Shown here: positions 11,978 through 25,277 of the stretch, one piece after another
Numbering within the stretch: the stretch's first letter is position 1
How the letters are laid out: the number at the start of each line of letters is the position of its first letter
From: Vigna angularis
Taxonomy: Eukaryota > Streptophyta > Magnoliopsida > Fabales > Fabaceae
DNA length: 64,000 bases
Assembly: GCF_016808095.1 (NCBI RefSeq)
Contig: NC_068973.1
Coordinates: forward strand, 26,330,077-26,394,076
Reading direction: 5' to 3'
The notes under the pieces: generated by a model
What the model was told of the DNA's origin: nothing
What the model saw: only the letters and a program-made list of their open reading frames with translations
Databases searched by the model: none
Translations under genes and position numbers: made by a program

Positions 11978-13389
11978 CCTATCTGTTTAATGGCGTTAAA
12001 ATTGATAACAGTGAGCTGACTGTGAATGTGAGGTGTACAAAAAATGTCATCATGGCAATGAGTTGGGCTAAATTAGTTGACGTGGCAGCCAATAAACTAT
12101 AGTACGTGTTTTAAAATTGGAGCAATTAAATAATTAGGATTTTTAGGTCATAAATTGGGAATTTTTCATTCCTTGCAGGAGATTGACGTTCTCCCTCCCG
12201 ACCTCCCCTAAATCCCGCATCCCCGCTCGGATCGACCCTCGCCGTATCCTCTCTCCCGGAAGAGTCCCCCCATTAACTTCGATCCCGTAGTCGCTACCTC
12301 CGCTCCCTCCCCCTCTCCGGAACCGCCGCTTCCACGACCTTCGGCACTGGTAGCCGGCGACATGGATGCGAGGATGAGTCTGAGAGGGAAGAACGACGAG
12401 TGCATGGTTTTGGAGGTGAACTCCGAGGTTTTGTGCACGAATTCCGAAGTGTTCACGGTGTTGATAGAGGATTACAAGAAAATGGTTGCGTCTTGGAGTA
12501 GGAGTAACAAAATGTGTGGAATAGAGGTTCCTAAAGTTGAGAACTTGGGCGTGTTCAGAGAGACAATTGAGCTCATGTTAGAAAACGACGATTGCCTCAC
12601 CAAACAACTTCTTAACATCGACGTTTTTCGATGCATTGACGTTTTGGAGGTTCACATCTCACTTTACTTTTCTATATACAGATAAAAGAAAACAATTTCT
12701 TTTTTTAAAATTAAATTATGGGTCTGTGTTGTTTTCCTTTGGAGGACTTCTCGTACTTATTAGTTCTTCAGGTCTTTGATTGCTGGTATCAATCTCTTTT
12801 GTTGTTCTTATTTCATGTACTGTAGTGCACTTATGTAATAGTGCAAGAGTTTTTCAAGTAGAAAGCTTAGATGAAATTTTTTAGATCTTGTTTGTTGCTG
12901 CTTATACATCAGGAACTAGTTTTCATCTGAATAATTCATGTAGTAAAACTGTGAAATAGATTACCAAGATAAATCTTTCTTCGCTTAACAATCTCCTTCG
13001 AGAACGTCAATCTTCGAGAACGACAATCTCCTTCGACACTATCTTGCAATTCAATGAATGAAAAATCCCCAATTTATGACCTAAATTTCCTAATGTTTTT
13101 ATTTCCACGATTAAAAATCCTAATTATTTAATTTCCCCAATTAAAAACACGTAATATAATCTATTGGCTGTCATGTCAACTAATTTAGGCCAACTTATTG
13201 CCACCACGACATTTTTTGCACACCTCACATCCACAATCAGTTCACCGTTATCAATTTTAATGTCGTTAAACGGATAGGACTGAAGTCATACAATTTTCAT
13301 AACATAGGGACCCAATGTCTTCATTTTTAAAACTGGATACTAAACTGAAAATCAACTCTTAACACGGGAATGAAGTAAGCATTTAAGCC
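11978..13389. mobile_element. MULE-like element carrying a BTB/POZ gene fragment
   Basis: Long terminal inverted repeats, about 200 bp on the left (11978-12180) and 330 bp on the right (13056-13389), match in inverse orientation (for example 'aaattagttgac', 'gtttaa.ggcgttaaaattgataac'). The right end reads GGCTTAAATGC on the minus strand, a terminus also present at 49041. About 110 bp of the outer left end is missing, so a 9-bp duplication cannot be confirmed (right flank AAAAGAGAA). Inside are a GC-rich stretch and a BTB-like exon. It sits in the 5' LTR/leader side of the copia element. Confidence 0.7.
12362..12685 (+). pseudogene. BTB/POZ-domain gene fragment captured in a MULE
   Basis: 107-residue frame from ATG at 12362. 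It contains VLEVNSEVLCTNSEVF at about residues 17-32 (BTB 'L..N..VL...S..F' pattern), IEVPKVENLGVFRETIELM at about 55-73 and a C-terminal FRCIDVLEV. These resemble plant-specific BTB/POZ proteins, in which the vE-x-LGVFRETIELM stretch is typical; this is recognised from memory of the family. The family protein continues much further, but here the similarity ends at LEV|gttcac, which looks like an exon end read into intron. It lies between the inverted repeats of a MULE. An expressed, functional protein is unlikely. Confidence 0.65.
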
Positions 13390-13473
13390 AAAAGAGAAAG
13401 AATGAAACCAAGAGAAGAGAGAATGAGAGAAAAATAATGTCTGATTATGTGTTTTGGAGTGAAAGAAGTGTTC

Positions 13474-13481
13474 TATTTATA
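13474..13481 (-). promoter_or_regulatory. TATA box of the copia 5' LTR
   Basis: TATAAATA on the minus strand, followed by a CT-rich stretch. Confidence 0.6.
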
Positions 13482-13699
13482 GAGTTGGTGAACCAGACCT
13501 ATGATCAAAAAGATCCAAAATATCTAGCAAAATATCTACTAAAGAAATGATTTTTTAATAAAATCATAACTTTAAAATAAGAACGTTGGGATTGCCTTAC
13601 AGGAAAAGATATTCACTGAACGTTGGGAGGACATTTGACTAAAGTGAAAACGTTTATTTACCAACGTTTTTCAACATTTTTGATAGACCTTTTGCAAAA

Positions 13700-13700
<1 letters not shown>

Positions 13701-13771
<71 letters not shown>
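13701..13771. repeat. (AT)n microsatellite
   Basis: About 35 uninterrupted TA units inside the start of the copia LTR. Confidence 0.95.
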
Positions 13772-13773
13772 CA

Positions 13774-15660
13774 CATGAAACGTTATTTTTTATTATTAAA
13801 TCACTTTTCAACATATGAAAACTTTAGTGAGTATAATGTTAAGGGTCATCATACTTGTTCAAATTGTGAAAAAAAAAAACACAAGTTATGTGCGATTGAA
13901 ACAAAAAATAAGACAATTTATAATAGATATAGGAAATTTTTCTTATACACACCCATATTGAAGATTGAAAAAAAAAAACCTCTAATAGTTCTCACGAGAA
14001 CAAAGTTTCCAAAGTTCTTTTAATTTATGAATAAGTTCATTAGCCGGATTAACACTTTCTTTGAAAAGACTAAAAAAAGTAATGAAAGAAAAGGTTAATA
14101 TTCTAACATTCTATATTTGTGACATCTTGATATAAGACAATGTATGAATGCTATGTGAAAAAAAAGTGTTTTAGTCTCATTGACACACTATTAAACATTG
14201 AAGGCAAGATAAAATCATTTTGAAATAGAAATACCATAAGGTCCAAGACTTAAGAATAAGAAAAGATATATTCCACCAATATATCACCCTTTATTAAAAT
14301 AAAAGAAAAGTTTATGTCAATATGTAAATGTATCTAGTTGAGTCATATATGAAGGTTTTAAAATTATAAAAAAATCCACATTAACCGAAAGCACCAATAG
14401 TTAAAAAAGATATATTATAAAAGAAGTTAGAATTGTAATTACTAGACAAAAATACATCCAACAAGAATGCCTACTTATATTTAAAGGTGATATTGTGGAC
14501 TAACTCATCACATTTTAAGTATAACTTTGAAAATAATTATTAAAATATTAAAAAATTATAAACATATAAAACTCTTTGATTGATTGACTTTATAAAAATT
14601 TCTTACAGATATACTCCAGGTAAATTAATAAAAGAATCATATTTTAACTTCTTAAAAACGAATTATTTTCCACAATTATTCTCCTTCCAATCTCTTTAGT
14701 CACAATTAGAAGTGTCAAAAAATGTTGACTAACTGTTTTCCGTCGCTGTTGTGAAAATGGATAACTAACAAGGTACGAAAGCTACAGAGATACTCATAAT
14801 TTGCTTTACTTTATATAGCAAATTACCTGCTCAACACGGCCCACCCATACTTTCTGGATAAGTTTAAACTTTTTCCTAAACTTTGCTTTCAACTTGAATA
14901 AATTAACTCTCTAATCTATTCATTTTTTTGGTAACTTTTCTTTACACGACAAAATAACACGAAGAAGAAGACGGGCATTAAAAAATTAAATAGGTGCTTA
15001 TATGAGGATCATGTCATGATTTTCAAAATCCCATTTAAAGCTGTCTTTCAACAAAATCCCCCTACCATAAAATCTGCATAAAATAATTGTATTTACTGAC
15101 GTATGCTTAGATTATTCTATGTAATTATAAATTAATAACGTGACGATACTTTACAATAGTACACCGAATTTGAGTGTATGATATACATTTGTTGGACTTT
15201 CAGGATACATTCTCAATCTTTAAGAACGAAAACAATTGGTGTGATCTTACTCTGGCAATTTTGGATAGGCTAACACCACATAGGAATGCAAAGTATATGT
15301 GTAAGTGTAAGAATAATGAAATAGTAAAAAACGTATTTTTTTTTTCTAACTATAAAGTAGTAGGAATCCCATGTTAAAAAAGAAAATTAACGAAAAAAAA
15401 ACAAATAAAGGAAAACTAAAGAATCATGTACACCAGAATTCTGAAAAGTAAAAATTTCTGAAGACAATGAACAAAACCAGGACTATTTCATTACTGTCTG
15501 GTCTGCAAGATCATCTGTTTCGTGGATGGAAAATCTCAATACGTTATTGCTTCATTTAGTTCCTTGCTAGACCACCTCATCCTGGTTTATTAAGCAGTGT
15601 CATTTTTTCTTTTTTACTTTCTCTATTCTAGTCTATTGAGGGAATCTCCTCATCATAGCT
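13774..15660. other. AT-rich intergenic region
   Basis: No coding signal was found. Short open frames (for example 13775-14023, 15174-15377) are low complexity and lack family features. Confidence 0.6.
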
Positions 15661-17035
15661 TTAAGTAGTTGAAGATGTCTGTTCTTGAGGGGATTCTACC
15701 ACTTCTGTCGCAGGTACTGTTCCGGTGACTAATCCTTTTCAATAAACAACAACCTTAAAGTTAGTCAAGATTAAGGAAATTTTAGTCGAAACAAAAAAAT
15801 TGTTGCATTGTTTAGAGTTCAGATACTGAACCAGTGGTGGGAATTGAAGGAGAGGATGAAATAGGCTCTGAAAAACCAACAACTGTGAGCTCCTGAGACG
15901 TGTCTGGTATGACCTTTTTCACATAGGTTGTTGGAATAATCTGTCTGCCAAGGCCATAAAAGGGCTGGTAATATGCTGGATACCAGCGGAGGGGAAACTG
16001 CTGTCCACCATATGCATTATTGTAGTTCTGTATAGAACAACAACATAACTCTGATAAAAAAATTCTGAGAATAGTGGACACAGTTTAATCCCTACTTGTA
16101 TACTATAATATCTCTACCCATATGAATTGTAACGATCGTGAACAAGTTTGGTGACATATAGCTTTCTAGCAATTCAAAGTTGGTTGAAAAGAAAAGCTAC
16201 TTTATGAGAAAACTAACCATTTCATACAAGTCTTGTGGGTGAGTAAAACCAGGATACCTGAATGTTGGAGCAAAATGGTCACTTAGAATGACGATAAATT
16301 TGCAAGTATAAAAACAACTCACTCTCACACGTTTGAATCGCACACCTGTAGGTTGGATAGGAAATTGGGTAGTGAGGTATGTGTTGATTGTAATATGTGG
16401 AGGTGCCTTGCAATGGGACTGGTGCCATATTCCATGAAGGGCTACTGAATTTTTGTCTTCCTGAAACATTTTAAAGAGTGAGTATGCCACAGAGGAGGTT
16501 TAAAATTTTGAAACTTTATTAGCCACCGTGAGGATGGTTTGCATGCAAGGAATATTGATCAAATTTGCATAATCAAGTAAATTTAGGACTTAAAAAAAAA
16601 TGAAAGACCTAACCTGTTGTTGATGGATCAAATTTCTGGGCACCAAGGGCTGCAAGGTTACAATTAGCTCTCCTTCCATCAATCACAGGATAGGGATCGA
16701 GACAAGCCCTTGATGCAGAATTTGGGTCCCTAAAGGTGACCTAAGAAACAGAAAGCAAAAGATATTAGAGTGAAAGGAATCAAGAGGAAAAACAGGTAGT
16801 GCTGAAAGAGTAGATAAGTGGGTTTTACAAAGCCATATCCTTTTGATCTTCCAGTGATTCTATCGGTGATGACAACCGCCTCTAAGATCTCCCCAAACTG
16901 ATCAAAATAGCGTTTCAGAGAGTCTCTCTTTGTCTCCCAAGCCAATCCTCCAACAAAGATCTTAGTATAGGTTGTGTCACCAACTTGTTTTCCAAGGTTT
17001 GGACTCATCATCTTGTTTTGCCTTGGCTGTGACAT
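15661..17035 (-). CDS. RRM RNA-binding protein, ARP1/RBM24-like
   Basis: Spliced gene on the minus strand. Exons with GT-AG borders and consistent phase: 17035-16829 (start [10 protein letters not shown]), 16740-16614, 16460-16346, 16257-16218, then 16027-15812 ending SVSEL-stop (234 residues). Alternatively, exon 5 ends at 15832 and joins a sixth exon 15728-15661 (...[12 protein letters not shown], 250 residues). One RRM at about residues 23-100: RNP2 is KIFVGGL, and RNP1 (KGYGFVTF) is split by intron 1. The C-terminal half is Tyr/Pro/Gln-rich ([22 protein letters not shown]). Family knowledge: single-RRM plant proteins such as ARP1 bind RNA in nucleus or cytoplasm; the target is unknown. 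The gene looks intact, and neighbouring DNA is non-coding. Confidence 0.85.
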
Positions 17036-20000
17036 CTGAATTCAATTCAGTTTACTAAACCCTGAAACGAAGGCTTAAAAGACAGTGTAAAAAACGGACA
17101 GGATCCCAGAAACAAGATTAGAAACAGGATCAAAAAGTCAGAGTAGCCGTTTGTTTGGTTGTTTAGCATGAACAGTGAACAATCAATCAAATCAATGCTT
17201 GAGAAAATCTTCCACCAACTGGTGCTCTAGTGATTCTCGTTTATTATGGAGAGAAAAAAATCCATGATTTTCGTACACAAACGTTTCCTCAGATTCCACG
17301 ACGAAGATTCCCTTAACAAGAAAGTTAATCAACAGTCGAAGAATATAGGAAATAAAAACAGAGCGAAACAGGGGAAACGGGGAAACAGGGAAAGAAAAGA
17401 AAAAGGAAATTACACTACAAAATCCAATTATTTATTCGGGCAATATTTTTATTCATGTCATGATATATAATAAAAGAGTAACTTAGAAAGTAGGAAAAAT
17501 GACCATAAAACAATAGTATTGGTATGTGACAATTCGTATTTTTAATTATAAAATTGAGTGAATAAAAGGTAGTAGTGTACCGTTTGATATGTTTGCCCAT
17601 ATCAAAACTTTCCAAACTTATTAAGTGTCCGAAGATACGTGCCTTGCTGTATTCAACTTTATATCTTTCATCATTTATTTAATAAAATTTATTCGTTTCC
17701 ATATTATAATAATATGGAATATGAAATTATGATGCTTAACGCGTGGAATAATGTGTAGAAGCCATATGGGGCGTTTGGACCACGCAGAAAAAGAGAAAAT
17801 CCATTGACTCTCCACTCCACTCTCACTCCAACCATCTTCATATTCCTGCCATTTCCATTTATGCAAAACACAAGCATCAATTTCATCTCATTTCCATTTA
17901 TGGTATATAGTATAAATAATATGCTATTTACCTTTTTTATCCATTTGAGTCGAGAGAGGTAAATTTTATTCTACCACTCTACTCCGCAATCCTGGTTTAT
18001 CCTTTTAGCTAAGGTACTTTTAATATAAGAAAAAAGTTGTCACCCCTTTAGGGTTAAACTTACCCACTTAGGGTACCCTTCAGTTTGAAAAAGTAGTGTT
18101 TTTGTAAAGTTGCATTCACACGATGATGAGGCATTCTTTATTGGATTAAAGAAAAGCATGTGAAAATGATTTTGATGGGTTTCAGCCAACCGCATTCCTT
18201 CAATCAAATTATTATATTTTAATGCAATTTGTTTTAGCATCCAAGGGCTCTTCAGCTTCTATTTCAAGTTACAATGCCACCAACAAAACAAACTCTATTT
18301 GGTATATGGTATCAGATATATAAAACAACACACAATTTGCTTATGTTTTTAATGCTAAATGCATAAATCATTCTAGGGATTGTTTATTCAATTTTGGGAA
18401 TAGGGGTGAAGCAGACAAATTAGATTCACAGCCCAAAGACTCTCTAAGACTTCTTCAACTTTATTATACATTTTTATACATCTTTTTTAAATTATTGCAT
18501 TCAAATGAATAATAATTATAATTACAATCAATTTTAGCAACAGTCAATTGTACGAAATTAATTATTGAAACAGTTTAATTTTCGATTCCGTTTCAAATAC
18601 ACATTTAATATCAGTACAAATGCCGTTATAATCTCGATGTTACTTCAGTGAAATAATGTTGTTCACATAGTTACCAAAAAAAAACACACACACAAGTCGA
18701 CCAAAAAGTTAGTTTGTAACAAATTCTATAATAAATTTATATACATCTAAATTAAAAATTATGTATATTTTTTTCGTTAATTATTTTTTGAATAAACTTT
18801 CTTAGTTAAAAGATGTCGAAATTATCCACATTAGATGAAAACATTATTGACGGCAAGAAAAATTTAGAAAAATAAATAAATATAAGACATATTTACTTTC
18901 ATAAACTAAATTAAGCACTTTTTCTGACTGGTTTAACTCAATAGGTTTAACATGTGCCTGAATTGTTATAAACTTTTCTGTTTCAAATTATTTTATTTTA
19001 AAAAATTTAATTATTGATATTTAAACTTTTATATTGACATTATTTATTTACATATTTCAGAAACTTATTTTTACGTTAAAATTTTCTTTCAAATCAAAGC
19101 ACTTTAAATATACAATATTTGGCAATGACTAATTGCTTTAATTTAATATTCTTAAAAAACACTGATAAAAATAATATTGGAAATATGATAAATATATTTC
19201 TTAATTACTCTTCCCTTAAATTCATTTTTTTAATTAATCATCTTAAATATTTTACTTTGATATTTTAATACCTGTGTTTTAATCTGACTTGAATTACTTG
19301 TGCATATATATCTCATGATTTCATTTCTTCTTCTTAATTTCTAAGTTTTAAATTTGATACCCCACCATCAAATTACAAGTCCAAATAATAAAAAAAAAAT
19401 GATAAAGAAAAAAACTGGTAACAACTAGTCAAAACTAAATAAAAAGATTCCGCGAAAAATAGCTTAAACTGTTTTAGAAAGAAAGTATACTCTTAAATTT
19501 ATTAAAAAAAATAAAGGCTCAGATACACATAAGTTATTTTAATTTAATTGCTTGATAATTATTTTATCCCGCAAAATGTATAATAGGATATTCTTATTTC
19601 AGTTTAATTTCATTCAAAAAAATGTATATTAGTTTATTTCTTACAATATTAATTTTAGAATAAGGTTTAATTATTAGTGAGTCAACTAAATCAAAAAATG
19701 TTAGGTTATTAAAATAATATTTTAATTAATAAAAATAATATACTTTTTTTATTTTAATATTATTTTATATTAATCACAATAACATGATGCATAAAATAAT
19801 AACACATTACTTATTCAAAGAAAAATTAAATAGTAAAAACTTAATTGAAAAGTATAAATTTGAGTACCTAATAGATAAAATAATAATAAAAATTTAATTA
19901 AAAATAAATAAATTTACAAAAAATATTTAAATTTAATTAAATCTTTTATTTTTTTATTAAAAATGACGTTACCTGATTGAATTAACCGTATCCAGTGGTC

Positions 20001-21150
20001 TACTCTAGATAGTTTGCATCGTCTTGGATGGAGTCCAGCCCATGAATTGGACTCAACCAAGGATCCGATGGGTTTTGCTATTCTCATCTTAATTTTACTT
20101 TCTTAAATCCACCTTCAACTTTTTGGGCTAGTGCTGAAAACATATATTTCCATTGTGAAAGACAATAAAATTTATGAGATATCTTTGGAATATTCATAAA
20201 AAAATATTTTTTGGATGAACATAGTCAACCTATTTTTAAAAGTACCAGTGAGAGAAGGAGAAAAAAAAGGTAAACATTTGCTTAAAGAATTTGATCTTTT
20301 TCTATTAGCATACTAACCAAGTACCAATATGAAAAAAAAAAAGTGGAACATGTTTCTTGTTGAGAATTTAAGATTGGATTTAAGTTTCATTATGTTAAGC
20401 ATTATCAGAAATTTTTTATTTTAAAATTTTAAATTTAAAGTATTAAATTTTTATGTGATTGGATTTGGATGTCATTGATATTATATTTTTTTTTTAATAC
20501 TCTCTTAAATCTTCCTCTCATAGAACGTCACTCTTAAGTCGAAAGTCACTCAGGGAACGTGATATAAGACAGAAACATAGGAAGACGGAAAAAGAAAAAA
20601 GAAAGTAATTAATATCCGATGTGGTTTGTCTGAAAAGCATAAAAGGTTTTAATTGGCTTGCTCATTTTGTCTTGTTTTATTACTGCAGTATGGTCCATCT
20701 GATTTTGTCCCTAACCACCCATTGCATTAGAACACAACTTGCTAAAGAAGAGTCTAATGTAATGATAGATAGAAGAGAAAAGCAAAGACAGAGAGAAGCG
20801 TGTGGAAATTTAGGACCTATAAACTCATTCACCAAGAAAAATGGTTACATGGACGATCATGCTCTTCGAAAGTAACTCAAGATTATTTAATTTGGAAATT
20901 TTGTATGAATTTCGCAAGCAATGAATGTTAGAGTGTGGACCACGATCTTGATTGTAATGGATGCCTCTAGATGAAGGACTATAGCAGACAATTTTTTCAA
21001 CAAACACTTCAGGATTTTAGGTCTCTTCTTTCCAACTTTGGGTCCTAACAGAGGCCATTTAAAATTTGGCCACTGTAAGTAAATAAATAGTAACATTTTC
21101 ATGTATATGATAGGGTGAATGATATGTGGAGCGATAACATTCAAGTATAG

Positions 21151-21236
21151 AGTAAAGAATTTTAATTAAAGATAAGAATTTTAATTAAAGATAAGAATTT
21201 TAATTAAAGAAAATATAAGAATTTTAATTAAAGGTA
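21151..21236. repeat. 20-bp tandem repeat AAGAATTTTAATTAAAGAT
   Basis: Four near-identical copies in a row, the last slightly diverged. Confidence 0.85.
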
Positions 21237-21440
21237 AGTGAGATATACACATTAAAGAAAAATATTAAAACTTAGAAAATAGAGTATTAAAATTGATAAG
21301 TGTTTTAAAGTAATGAGATCGATTATTTAAATGATAAAATAGTTCAATAACATAAATATAATTTTATAAACCGTCTCATTATACAAAACACTCATCATTT
21401 CTTTAAAATTCATTGTCTGAGTTCTCTCTCCCTTCTCTCT

Positions 21441-21494
21441 AATACTTTGTCCACATGAATAGATTTTAATACTTTGTCCACATGAATAGATTTC
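21441..21494. repeat. Direct duplication of about 29 bp
   Basis: The unit 'aatactttgtccacatga' plus 'atagatttt' occurs twice back to back. Confidence 0.85.
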
Positions 21495-21856
21495 ATTGTT
21501 AATGAAGTTTTGCGAGGAATTGAATTTAGTTTCGTGTTCATTTTAAAAAGAAATGCAAAGACTGATTAGAAGGGATTTGTGGGATTAATAACTTTTCTAA
21601 CACCTGCAAATGTACTGAGACTTGAAGGGATGAAGTGTAAAAAGTCTTATTAGTCCTATAGTTATTATATAATTCCAACGCACACACAATGAGATTTCTT
21701 TTGCATGTTTTTAACGCACACCATGGGATTTCTAAATGCATACAAAATATATACTACCATTTTTTATTTTCCAGGTTACATATTTTTACCATAAAAAGTT
21801 ATGTACATGAGAAGGTAAAGGATTCACACAAGAATTTATAATAGTAATTAATAATA

Positions 21857-23430
21857 GGTTTAAATCTGGATGGTCCTCGTATTTGTATGAGAATCTCAAG
21901 TGGATCCTCATATTTTCAACTGTCTCAATTGGATCCATATATTTGCAGAACGTCTCAATTGGGTCCAAATATTTGAAAAATTAAGCCAATTAAGTCATGT
22001 CCGTTAAGTTTTTACAAACAACGTTAAATGTGTTGAGGTGGAAATATTGAGATGGATATTTTATTAAAAAATATATGCTGTAGTGATGACATGAAATTTA
22101 ATAAATTAAAAAAAATAGAATTATGATGCTCTCTTAATTTCCTTTTAATAAATAATATTTTTTTTTATTCAAAATCCTAATTGGATACATTAGGATGAAA
22201 ACCCTTGATCAAGCCCTACATTTTAATATCCTAAGAAGAATTTTTCTCCCAGCCTTGGGTTTCCTTTCTCGCGAGGCTTAGTATCCTCCATTTTTTTCCT
22301 CTTCATCTTGTGAAATATCCAGAAGCTTGAAGCTTCTACTTTTTTTCTTCACCGCGACAGACTCAACGTTGGCGGCGAGGCACGACGAGGTCACGGCGAG
22401 GGCGTCCTGCAGCGGTGCCGTTTCCACGAGGGTTCAAAACTCCACCTTCTTTCTTCCCCCTTTCTCGCGGGCAACCAACTTGGAGGGATCATCGATGGCA
22501 CTGCGATCTCGGCGAGAGCGCGGCGATGGTGCGGTAAAGACGCGACGTTCTCTTCGTGGCGGTGTGTGCTGTGATGGCTGCTTTTTGCGGTCTCATGGAG
22601 GCTCTTGTCACGGCCCTCAAAGCAACCACGAAGGTGGACGCGGGTTGGGTGCGAACGATGATGACTGGTGAAGGTGGTGGCGAAGCGTTGTAAGGGAGAC
22701 TGACGCGGCAATAGAGTGAATCTTCCGTTTTGGCATTTTAGGGTTCTGAAATTTGAAAATTTGGGGTTTATTTCTGTGCTTAATTTTTGATCTTGCAACT
22801 GGGGTTTATGGGTTCACTCCACGATTGCAGCGTTTTGAGTTTTGGGTTTCTTCTTTTCGCGATTGCAGCGTTTTGAGATTTCTACTTTAGAAATCTTTCG
22901 TTAGGATTTTCTAATTCTTGCGGTTCTGGTTCTTGGTGATTGTTGGTGGTTACGCAAGAGGAGTAACCATGGGGTTGCGATGGACGACGTTGGCTGGCGT
23001 TGGTAGCCCGGGACCAAATCTCTTAGGGATTTAACCGCGAGTTGCTTGACTTGGTTCTCAAACTCAAGTTATTCTCCTTATTGGAAACAATTCTCCTGGA
23101 TGAAAAGTGTGCAGACTAGGTTTGCGAGTAGGCCGATCTTACCGTCGGCAATGATTGGTTGGAGAAATAAATTTTACCATGTCAAAAACTCTTAATTTAA
23201 AAAAAAAATCAACGTAATAAAACATTTTTACTTCAGCGTGCACCACGTCATCACATTTTAACGTCGTTTGTGAAAATTTAATGGACAAGGCTTAATTAGC
23301 TTAATTTTTTAAATATTTGGACCCAATTTAGACATTTTGCAAATATATGGATCCAATTGAGATAGTTGAAAATATGAGGACCCACTTGAGATTCTCATAA
23401 AAATACGAGGACCATGCAAGGGTTTAAACC
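21857..23430. mobile_element. MULE-like element with long inverted repeats and GC-rich cargo
   Basis: Terminal inverted repeats of about 170 bp start GGTTTAAA on both ends ('ggtcctcgtatttgtatgag' left, its inverse on the right). A perfect 9-bp duplication TTAATAATA lies at 21848-21856 and 23431-23439, the hallmark length of Mutator-like elements. The interior (about 22250-23130) is GC-rich with a 114-codon frame (22327-22671) whose product I do not recognise. It may be a captured host gene segment. No transposase is present, so the element is non-autonomous. Confidence 0.85.
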
Positions 23431-23439
23431 TTAATAATA

Positions 23440-25277
23440 ATAATTATTATTATTTCAATTTATTAAATTACCATTTTTTACATTTTAATAAATAATTTTA
23501 ATTTTTTTCTCCTTATAAACATTTTTACAATTAAATATAACCTTAACACTGTCAATTTATATTATTTTTATAACTAGGGGCATTGTGGTAATCTTTAATT
23601 TTTACTCATTAAACAATTTTTTTTATCTGTCACATCGGTCAAATTCTACACTAATTTTCATAAAGTTTCCTTCCAAATCCACTCTCATTCACCTCTAAAT
23701 TCACTCAAGTAAACAATAAAAAATTTACCCTAAAATCCCCTAAAATTCATTCACTCACTCTCCCCCAAATCATCTCCCTAAAGTAAACACACCTAAGAGT
23801 TCTAACTCGGAGACATCTTTTTGACGATCAGGAAGTACCTAGGTGATAATGTATTATATCAAACTCCAGTGAGTCATGTACTTGTATTGGTGGAACAACC
23901 ACTCATCCAAACTACCACATACAAGGTTAGTTTGTCAACCTTCTTTGGTCAATGTAAAGTCCATAGACTATGACCTTCTACACCTCTCACCATATACCCT
24001 ATCCTTCTCTACTTGAGATTATATAGTTATTAGAGCAACGTGATAACTCTCAATAACGAATCCATATATCAATACATACACTAATGAAACGTCATAATAA
24101 AATCTGCCCCCAAAGATGCATGGAATTACACCCAACATATATATAATACACAACACAATATCATACATGAATAAACACTATAATACATTTATGCATGCAT
24201 AAGCTACATTACATTTTGTATCAAACAGTTAAAGAAGAAGAAAATACCAAACATACACACTAACACTCAAAGGTGGTGTTTAGCGCCAAACTTCTTGCAA
24301 ATGGTGACACTCAGCACTAGTCATGACGTTCAACGTCATTCTTTTCGCTCATCAACACACTTCTTCTGCCTAACGTCCTAAAACTAAATTTCTCCATACC
24401 TAAAGTACATGGATGGCACTCAGCGACATCCTAGCATTGCTCAACATCAAACCATTCACAATTTAGAATGCTCAACAATTCAAAACTGGTGTTCAACCGC
24501 CTAGAGCTAAAATGCTCCCAAACCTGCCAAATGAACTAATGTTAGTCTATTACCACTTAATGTTGTATCATAAAAGATTAGATGAAATTATGTGATTTTT
24601 GGGAAAATGGAATATGTTCAAATAGTGAAATTGGTATTCCTTCTTAGTAGTACTTTAGTCAATAACAATTTTTAATGTTAGGACACATACAAATTAGCTC
24701 AATTGATATGAGCCTAAGTTCCCCAATCAACACAAGCTCAACCAAGACAATTCAACATGACAAACATCCAACAGGCCAAACTCAGCAAATCAATGTCATC
24801 ATACAACTCAATCATTCCTGGAATTCATAGTAAAATCATACAATTAGCAAGTACAATATATCAAGCACATAAAAACTATGCAATTAGCTTCCTTTACCTG
24901 AAAGACTGACCAAATTGTTCAAGAACCCTAAACCAACTTCAGAAGCATAGGAAGCCCTATATGTCCCTAGGAACAACACAAACATGATCAAGACAAACCA
25001 TTGGGACTATTGATTATTAGAAACTCATATAGATAACTAAAAAAATGCATGCAAGTGCAAAAAGACTCACATGCATAAGATTAAGAAAAATATCAAGAAA
25101 AATGGCTAAAACTCAACTTACACGAACAAAGAAACTAATCAGTTCAAATTAAAGAGTTCATCGCAAGGATCAATCCTACTGTCTCGATTCTTCAATCAGA
25201 TGAGTAAAGAGAAAGAAATCTTAGAGAGAAGCTAGATAATTATGGAAAAGTGATTTCTAGATAAATGATATGTTTTA
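23440..25277. other. Intergenic, probable retrotransposon LTR-like remnants
   Basis: Non-coding. About 24260-24500 contains repeated phrases such as 'ctcaacgtc', 'cactcagc' and 'gctcaac', also found at 46861-47080 and, in inverse form, at 60890-60985. Such phrases recur in legume retrotransposon LTRs, but I cannot delimit an element. Confidence 0.4.

Larger units (their letters stand above)
1..13773 (-). mobile_element. Ty1/copia LTR retrotransposon, degenerate and interrupted twice
   Basis: Minus-strand copia element. Its order in the sense direction is 5' LTR (13773 down to 13390), interruption by a MULE, gag and pol remnants (11884 to 9284), interruption by an Athila element, the last 17 codons of pol (640 to 589), 3' untranslated region, G-rich polypurine tract (about 50-41) and the first 39 bp of the 3' LTR, which runs off the window edge. 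The two LTR starts match: both begin TGTTATAT and share the stretch around GCAAAAGGTC. No initiator-Met tRNA primer-binding site was seen; that part is probably lost at the MULE junction. The element has frameshifts, stops and a large integrase/RT deletion, so it is dead. Confidence 0.85.
13390..13773 (-). repeat. Copia 5' LTR (outer part)
   Basis: Sense direction: starts TGTTATATAT at 13773, contains an expanded AT tract, the shared GCAAAAGGTC, a TATA box (CTCTATAAATAG, 13474-13484) and a CT-rich transcribed start ending at the MULE border. The remainder of the LTR is missing. Confidence 0.7.
17036..21856. other. AT-rich intergenic region
   Basis: The first 200 bp hold the 5' untranslated region and probable promoter of the RRM gene (minus strand). 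Beyond that I see only AT-rich DNA with short random frames, small tandem repeats near 21.2-21.5 kb and no recognisable gene. Confidence 0.6.

Noticed and set aside
12208..12456. Minus-strand frame opposite the BTB fragment
   Set aside because: Shadow of the GC-rich plus-strand sequence; no conserved motif.
20621..20875. 84-codon plus frame
   Set aside because: No recognisable motif, no splice or promoter context; likely chance.
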